A stretch of DNA of 22,902 nucleotides from an uncultured Collinsella sp. GTDB taxonomy: Bacteria > Actinomycetota > Coriobacteriia > Coriobacteriales > Coriobacteriaceae. The notes under the pieces were generated by a model. It was not told the DNA's origin. It did no database searches and saw only the letters and a list, made by a program, of their open reading frames with translations. Made by a program: the position numbers and the translations under genes. Below, piece by piece: positions 15,111 to 22,902 of the stretch (position 1 is its first letter; every line of letters starts with the position of its first letter). The stretch covers positions 1 through 22,902 of the forward strand of contig CAAELZ010000014.1 of the NCBI GenBank assembly GCA_900756945.1, read 5' to 3'.

Positions 15111-16883
15111 ATGCTGAAGCGTTTTCTGTCTTATTACAAGCCCCAGATGGGGCTTTTTGTTGCCGATACTATTTGTGCCCTGGTGCTTGCCGCCATTGAC
15201 CTGGCGTTTCCTATTATTCTGCGCAATTTGACCGGTGGGCTCTTTACTCAGGGTCAGGCTGTCATTATGCAGGCGCTCGGCATGATTGCGGTGGGCTTGG
15301 TGCTGATGTATGCCGTCCGCTGCGCCTGCCGCTATTTTGTGAGCTATTGGGGCCACGTGATGGGCGCGCGCATGGAGTCCAAGATGCGCGAGGACCTGTT
15401 CGACCAGTATGAGCGCTTCAGCTTTGCGTACTTCGACCGCAACAGCTCGGGCGACATGATGAGCCGCGTGGTCAACGACCTGTTCGATATCTGCGAGGCG
15501 GCGCATCACGTGCCCGAGTGGATCATCATCTGCGGCATCGAGATTATCGGCTCGTTTGTGATCCTCTTTACCATCGCCCCGGTGCTGGCGCTTGCCATGG
15601 CTGTGGTGACAGCAGCGTTTGCGGTCATCATGTTTTGGCAGAACATGCGCATGCGCGAGGTCTTTAGCGACAACCGCAAAAAGATCAGCGGCATCAATGC
15701 GCAGCTGCAGGATTCGCTGGCGGGCATGCGCGTGGTCAAGAGCTTTGCCAATGAGGAGACCGAACGCTTCAAGTTCCGCGCCTCCAACAATCGCTATCTT
15801 TCGTCCAAGGAGAACATGTATCACGCCATGGGCGTCTATACTGCGACGTATGGCCTGCTCTCGGGTGTGCTCTATGTGATCGTGGTACTGCTGGGCGGCT
15901 GGCTGGTCGCCCAGGGACAGCTGCAGGCGGTCGATATGGCGACCTTTGCGCTCTATATTTCGCTGTTCTGCACGCCGCTCGAGACACTCGTCAATTCGGC
16001 CGAAACGTATCAGAAGGCCATCGCCGGCTTTAAGCGCATGGACGAGGTACTCTCGACCGCGCCGGATATCCAGGACAAGCCGGGCGCCACGGATCTGCAG
16101 GTGACCGCCGGCGCCGTGGATTATCACGACGTGTGCTTTAACTACGAGGACGTTGAGCTGGGCGAGGGCGATGCCGAAGAGCGTCCCGTTATCGACCATA
16201 TGAATCTGTCCATCAAGCCCGGGCAGACCATCGCTTTGGTTGGTCCTTCGGGCGGTGGCAAGTCCACGACCTGTTCGCTGCTGCCGCGCTTTTATGACGT
16301 GGCTGCCGGATCCATTAGCATCGACGGCCAGGACGTGCGCGATGTGACGCAGCAGAGCCTGCGCCGCGCCATCGGCCTGGTGCAGCAGGATGTCTATCTA
16401 TTTGACGGTACGATTGGCGAGAACATCGCCTATGGCAAGCCGGGCGCTACGGCAGAAGAGATCGCCGAGGCCGCCCGTCGCGCCAACATCGATGCCTTTA
16501 TCGAGTCGCTTCCACAGGGCTATGACACGGTCGTGGGCGAGCGCGGCAGCCGTCTTTCGGGCGGACAGAAGCAGCGTGTTGCCATCGCGCGAGTGTTTCT
16601 CAAGAACCCCAAGATCCTGATTTTGGACGAGGCGACGAGTGCTTTGGATAACGAGAGCGAGGAGGCGGTGCAGGAGTCGCTCGAAGAGCTGGCACGCGGC
16701 CGCACCACGATTATCATCGCCCACCGTCTTTCGACCATTAAGCATGCCGATGAGATTGCGACCGTTGAGCATGGTCGCGTTGTGGAGCGTGGCACGCACG
16801 AGGTGCTTCTCGCCCGTGGCGGCACTTATGCCCGTTACTATCGAATGCAGTTCGAAGGTGCGCGTGCGCACGAGCTCGACTGA
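15111..16883 (+). CDS. ABC exporter half-transporter (MsbA/MDR type)
   Basis: A 590-residue fused membrane-ATPase protein that would work as a dimer to export lipids, drugs or peptides; the substrate cannot be read from the sequence. The N-terminal ABC transmembrane domain (about residues 10-290) has six hydrophobic helices and the exporter-type segment YERFSFAYFDRNSSGDMMSRVVND. The nucleotide-binding domain has Walker A GPSGGGKST (378-386), the Q-loop in LVQQDVYLFDGTIGENIAYG, signature LSGGQKQR (from 482), Walker B ILILDEATSALD and H538 in IIIAHRLSTI. ATG 15111 has AAGG 5 bases upstream. An alternative in-frame ATG 15012, with a stronger ribosome binding site inside a palindrome, would add 33 mostly basic residues. 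The membrane protein gene downstream is 19 bases away. Confidence 0.92.
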   Translation: MLKRFLSYYKPQMGLFVADTICALVLAAIDLAFPIILRNLTGGLFTQGQAVIMQALGMIAVGLVLMYAVRCACRYFVSYWGHVMGARMESKMREDLFDQYERFSFAYFDRNSSGDMMSRVVNDLFDICEAAHHVPEWIIICGIEIIGSFVILFTIAPVLALAMAVVTAAFAVIMFWQNMRMREVFSDNRKKISGINAQLQDSLAGMRVVKSFANEETERFKFRASNNRYLSSKENMYHAMGVYTATYGLLSGVLYVIVVLLGGWLVAQGQLQAVDMATFALYISLFCTPLETLVNSAETYQKAIAGFKRMDEVLSTAPDIQDKPGATDLQVTAGAVDYHDVCFNYEDVELGEGDAEERPVIDHMNLSIKPGQTIALVGPSGGGKSTTCSLLPRFYDVAAGSISIDGQDVRDVTQQSLRRAIGLVQQDVYLFDGTIGENIAYGKPGATAEEIAEAARRANIDAFIESLPQGYDTVVGERGSRLSGGQKQRVAIARVFLKNPKILILDEATSALDNESEEAVQESLEELARGRTTIIIAHRLSTIKHADEIATVEHGRVVERGTHEVLLARGGTYARYYRMQFEGARAHELD

Positions 16884-16902
16884 TTGATATGACAGGAAGT
16901 TT

Positions 16903-17868
16903 ATGGCTGACAAGAACCCTTTGACTCCGGAAGAAGTGACGGAGTTATTCTCCGAAATCGATGCATCCGGTGTCTTGGATCCCACGCTTGCCAAAAAGCG
17001 AACCGAGCGCATGCGTGAGAAGGAAGCTGCGGCCAAGCGCGGTGACAAAGCGGCGCTAGCGCAGCTGCGCAGCGAGGACCGCGCGAGCCAGGCAAAACAT
17101 ATCGACCCGCTGTCCGAGGACGACCCTTCGGGCTCGCAGGTGAGCCATACCATTACGAAGACTGCCATGGCCGTGGTCATTGGCATCTTGGTGCTGATTG
17201 TGGGCATGCAGATTGGCTACGGCGTGATGCGACGCCTGAACACCGCCAACCTGTCCGAGAGCGTTTCGGTGGATACCGTTTCGACGGCGCTGAAGGGCGG
17301 CCTCGAGTGGGGCAACGGCTTTACGCAGTTTCCGCTCGATTTTTCTGTCGATGAGGCCGATGAGCGTACGGGCACGGTCGAGGTAACGGTGCTGGATACG
17401 TCGTCTGCCAATGAGCTCGAACTGCTGTCCAATGGTCAGATCCAGGCCGCGGCGCTTGCGACCAACGCGCTGCTCAACGATAAGATCGACCGCGTGGTGT
17501 ATAACGTGCATGCCTATATCGACGAGGATAGCAACATTCAACACGATTCCTTCTTTGGCATGTTTCCCGCGCGGGGTCATCAGAGCGCCATTTTGACGTT
17601 TGTGTGGACCAAGAGCTCATCGACTGCCACGAACATCGACTGGAAGATGCATATCGTGAGCATGGACGACACCATTGCCGAGCGCATTCAAAAACAGGTG
17701 AACTCGGTTTCGTCGCTGATCGAGGACCCGGTGGTGAGCCAGACCAAGATTGACGAGGAAAAGGCCGAACGTGACCTGGAGCATCGTCTGCATGGCCGCG
17801 AGATTTTCCGCGGCGGCAAGCCCGACCGAACGCCGTCCGATCTGCTGGAACAGGACAAGAAAAAATAA
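16903..17868 (+). CDS. Single-pass membrane protein with extracytoplasmic domain, function unknown
   Basis: Unrecognised 321-residue protein. Residues 1-80 are charged and helical, probably cytoplasmic (TPEEVTELFSEID, KKRTERMREKEAAAKRGDKAA). One transmembrane helix lies at about 85-107 (AMAVVIGILVLIVGMQIGYGV). The remaining 200 or so residues would be outside the cell. They look like an alpha/beta domain (FPLDFSVDEADERTGTVEVTVLDTSS, DRVVYNVHAYIDED, SAILTFVWTKS) and end in a charged, coiled-coil-like tail. GGAAG (16894-16898) lies 4 bases before ATG 16903. The 19-base gap to the ABC exporter suggests an operon, so it may be an accessory or sensor for that transporter; this is inference only. 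Confidence 0.75.
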   Translation: MADKNPLTPEEVTELFSEIDASGVLDPTLAKKRTERMREKEAAAKRGDKAALAQLRSEDRASQAKHIDPLSEDDPSGSQVSHTITKTAMAVVIGILVLIVGMQIGYGVMRRLNTANLSESVSVDTVSTALKGGLEWGNGFTQFPLDFSVDEADERTGTVEVTVLDTSSANELELLSNGQIQAAALATNALLNDKIDRVVYNVHAYIDEDSNIQHDSFFGMFPARGHQSAILTFVWTKSSSTATNIDWKMHIVSMDDTIAERIQKQVNSVSSLIEDPVVSQTKIDEEKAERDLEHRLHGREIFRGGKPDRTPSDLLEQDKKK

Positions 17869-17874
17869 GACGCC

Positions 17875-17915
17875 ATCATCCCGTGTGAGCCACAAGCCCC
17901 GCGGGATGATTTTTA
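17875..17915 (+). terminator. Rho-independent terminator before the car operon
   Basis: A 9-bp stem (17875-17883 with 17902-17910) plus an inner TGTG/CACA pairing (17884-17887 with 17891-17894), then TTTTT at 17910-17914. It ends the ABC exporter/membrane protein transcript. Confidence 0.85.
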
Positions 17916-17935
17916 ATCCCCGTCCCAGAAAAATC

Positions 17936-18021
17936 ATTATGCATAGAAAGTCATAATTATCATTTCGTAAACATTTCGATGAAATTAACGCCATGAGGCA
18001 TGCTTGCGGTTACAATACCGC
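17936..18021 (+). promoter_or_regulatory. A/T-rich promoter region of carAB with two dyads
   Basis: This A/T-rich stretch contrasts with its GC-rich surroundings. It contains ATTATG/CATAAT (17936-17941 and 17952-17957) and a good -10-like TACAAT (18011-18016). The latter is exactly enclosed by GCGGT/ACCGC (18006-18010 and 18017-18021). No clear -35 is seen at the usual spacing. Either dyad could be a repressor site; arginine control of carbamoyl phosphate synthesis is common, but I cannot match an ARG box. Confidence 0.4.
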
Positions 18022-18037
18022 GAGGCCTAACTACACA

Positions 18038-18070
18038 CCTTTAAGCCGGTCCTGTGAGACCGGGAAGGAG
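18038..18070 (+). promoter_or_regulatory. PyrR-type binding hairpin containing the carA ribosome binding site
   Basis: The stem CCGGTC (18046-18051) pairs with GACCGG (18058-18063) around the hexaloop CTGTGA. An outer CCTT (18038-18041) pairs with AAGG (18065-18068), leaving an asymmetric bulge on the 5' side. The loop and closing bases fit the PyrR-binding consensus with GTCC-N-GNGAG. The 3' outer arm is part of the AAGGAG ribosome binding site (18065-18070), 4 bases before ATG 18075. PyrR bound with UMP would therefore hide the site and repress translation, as described for mycobacterial pyr leaders. Confidence 0.75.
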
Positions 18071-18074
18071 AATT

Positions 18075-19514
18075 ATGGCGAACAACCATACCGCGGGCGC
18101 TGCCGCCCGCACCTTCGCGCCCAGCGAGCTTTGCCAGCGTATGCTGGCCAAAACCAGCAAGGGCACCTGCGGTCCCTGTATCCTGTATCTTGAGGATGGG
18201 ACCATTTTTTATGGACGTGCATGCGGCGCCGAGGGCACCGCGACCGGCGAAGTCTGCTTCAACACCTCGCTTGAGGGCTACTTTGAGGTCATGACCGACC
18301 CGAGTTATGCCGGCCAAATTGTAACCATGACCTATCCGCAGATCGGCAATTACGGTATCGACGAGACCGATGTCCAGTCGGCCTTCCCCGGCGACGCCGT
18401 GCGCCCTGCGAGCGCTCCGGCTATGCGCGGCATGATCGTTCGCGACATGTGCGCCACGCCTTCTAACTGGCGCTCGGCCGTCAGCGTGCCGGAGTACCTG
18501 CGCGCTCACGGCATCGTCGCTATCGAGGGTGTCGACACCCGCGCTCTGGTGCGCCATCTGCGCGACAATGGTTCCAAGATGGGCATTATCTCGACAGAGA
18601 TCTTCGACGTCGACGAGCTTGCCGAGCGCTTGTCCGCTGCGCCCACGCTGGTAGGCGAGAACCTGGTCAAGACCGTAAGTTGCCCCGCGCCTCACGAGTT
18701 TGTGGCCGCCGACCTGCCTGCCACGCATGACTTTGCGCTTGCGGCTGCCGCTCCTGCCCGTCACAAAGTGGTCGCCTACGACTGCGGTGTGAAGCGCGGT
18801 ATTCTGGAGGGCCTGGTCCGTGCCGGCTGCGATCTCACCGTCGTGCCGTGGGATACGCCCGCCCAGCAGGTGCTCGACATGAATCCCGATGGCGTCTTTT
18901 TGTCCAACGGCCCCGGCGACCCCGATGCCGTGGTGGAGACCTATGAGCAGGTACAGCAGCTGATCGGCAAGGTGCCGGTCTTTGGCATTTGCCTCGGTCA
19001 CCAGATGATCAGCCTGGCCTGCGGCGCCCAAATGGAAAAGCTTAAATTCGGTCACCGTGGCGGTAACCAGCCGGTTATGAATCTGGTGAGCCGTCGCGTG
19101 GAGATCACCGCGCAAAACCACGGCTTTGGTCTGCTGTTCCCCAGTCTGGGCAAACTGATTCCGGAGCTTTCCGGCGGCGAAACCGAGCATGCGGCCGATG
19201 GCGACCTGCGCGCCTGGGTGCGTCGCGGCATCGCGCCGGTCGTGATGAACGAGCGCTTTGGTCGCATTCGCCTGACACATGTGAACCTCAACGACGGCAC
19301 CGCCGAGGGCATCCAGCTGCTCGACGCCCCGTGTTTCTCGGTCCAGTACCACCCCGAGGCTTCGCCTGGCCCCACCGATGCCCACTATCTCTTTACCGCC
19401 TTTACGCGACTCATGGACGGCGAGGAGAACTACCTGGACATCGACACCGCGAAGGACCGCCTCGCCGGCTGGAATTTCGCCGAGTCCGAGAACGCTGCGA
19501 CCGAGGAGAACTAA
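18075..19514 (+). CDS. carA: Carbamoyl phosphate synthetase small (glutaminase) subunit
   Basis: A 479-residue subunit that hydrolyses glutamine and channels ammonia to CarB for carbamoyl phosphate, precursor of pyrimidines and arginine. The N-terminal domain has LYLEDGTIFYGRACG, GEVCFNTSLEGYFEVMTDPSY and EGVDTRALVRHLRDNG. The class I glutaminase domain has nucleophile C306 in FGICLGHQ, and H426 and E428 in YHPEASPGP. It is about 100 residues longer than typical CarA (about 360-380). Causes are an N-terminal extension of about 30 residues, an insert of about 36 residues after AQNHGF (19127-19265), and a tail. The start ATG 18075 directly follows AAGGAG in the PyrR-type hairpin. carB starts one base after its stop. 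Confidence 0.96.
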   Translation: MANNHTAGAAARTFAPSELCQRMLAKTSKGTCGPCILYLEDGTIFYGRACGAEGTATGEVCFNTSLEGYFEVMTDPSYAGQIVTMTYPQIGNYGIDETDVQSAFPGDAVRPASAPAMRGMIVRDMCATPSNWRSAVSVPEYLRAHGIVAIEGVDTRALVRHLRDNGSKMGIISTEIFDVDELAERLSAAPTLVGENLVKTVSCPAPHEFVAADLPATHDFALAAAAPARHKVVAYDCGVKRGILEGLVRAGCDLTVVPWDTPAQQVLDMNPDGVFLSNGPGDPDAVVETYEQVQQLIGKVPVFGICLGHQMISLACGAQMEKLKFGHRGGNQPVMNLVSRRVEITAQNHGFGLLFPSLGKLIPELSGGETEHAADGDLRAWVRRGIAPVVMNERFGRIRLTHVNLNDGTAEGIQLLDAPCFSVQYHPEASPGPTDAHYLFTAFTRLMDGEENYLDIDTAKDRLAGWNFAESENAATEEN

Positions 19515-19515
19515 C

Positions 19516-22830
<3,315 letters not shown>

Positions 22831-22844
22831 GTTGAACTGGCCGG

Positions 22845-22882
22845 CCGGGGCGGAGGGGGCTGAGTTTCCCCCTTCGCTCCGG
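22845..22882 (+). terminator. Strong GC hairpin after carB
   Basis: A 15-bp stem (22845-22859 with 22868-22882) with two G-T wobbles and an 8-base loop; pairing can extend to 22842-22844 with 22883-22885. It lies 14 bases after the carB stop. No T tract follows, so it may be a rho-type or weak terminator, or a transcript-stabilising end. The window closes 17 bases after the extended stem. Confidence 0.55.
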
Positions 22883-22902
22883 CTGCAAGCAGAGTCGCTC
22901 AG

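Overview
The window looks like a chromosomal segment of a Coriobacteriia actinobacterium, most likely Collinsella or a close relative. The basis is the high GC with strong G/C third-position preference, actinobacterial-style protein sequences, and the gene order. This is judged by eye; no database was searched.

Layout: (1) 1-360, a tRNA cluster Ile(GAT)-hairpin-Ala(TGC)-Ile(GAT)-terminator. (2) 404-3853, a BFN-domain (bifunctional nuclease family) protein, two small unrecognised proteins and the ribosome-associated GTPase TypA/BipA, closed by a strong terminator. (3) 3881-5862, two minus-strand membrane protein genes: a bactofilin-like exported repeat protein with a membrane C-terminus, and a UPF0126/TRIC-type channel protein. 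(4) 5994-7263, an accessory-looking unit: two inverted copies of a long hairpin repeat flank a lower-GC gene for a stand-alone protein with a PD-(D/E)XK-like (DUF559/AbiEi-like) C-terminus. It abuts a 25-bp inverted copy of the 3' end of a tRNA-Ser. (5) 7325-7594, tRNA-Ser(CGA) and tRNA-Ser(GGA) on the minus strand, each with its own terminator. (6) 7595-9857, a long gene-free leader, then rpsF-ssb-rpsR-rplI and a terminator. (7) 10015-17915, dnaB, purA, purD, a NUDIX hydrolase, an ABC exporter and a single-pass membrane protein, ending in a terminator. (8) 17916-22902, carA-carB, with a PyrR-type RNA hairpin that contains the carA ribosome binding site, and a strong hairpin after carB.

Most of the window is core housekeeping: translation (tRNAs, S6, S18, L9, TypA), replication (SSB, DnaB), purine synthesis (PurA, PurD) and carbamoyl phosphate synthesis for pyrimidines and arginine (CarA, CarB). 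The unusual material is in the gaps. It includes the paired hairpin repeats and their nuclease-like cargo beside the tRNA-Ser genes, a roughly 98-bp imperfect palindrome whose loop holds a ribosome binding site and start codon ahead of the ABC exporter, several perfect dyads next to start codons, and the likely PyrR translational switch in front of carA.
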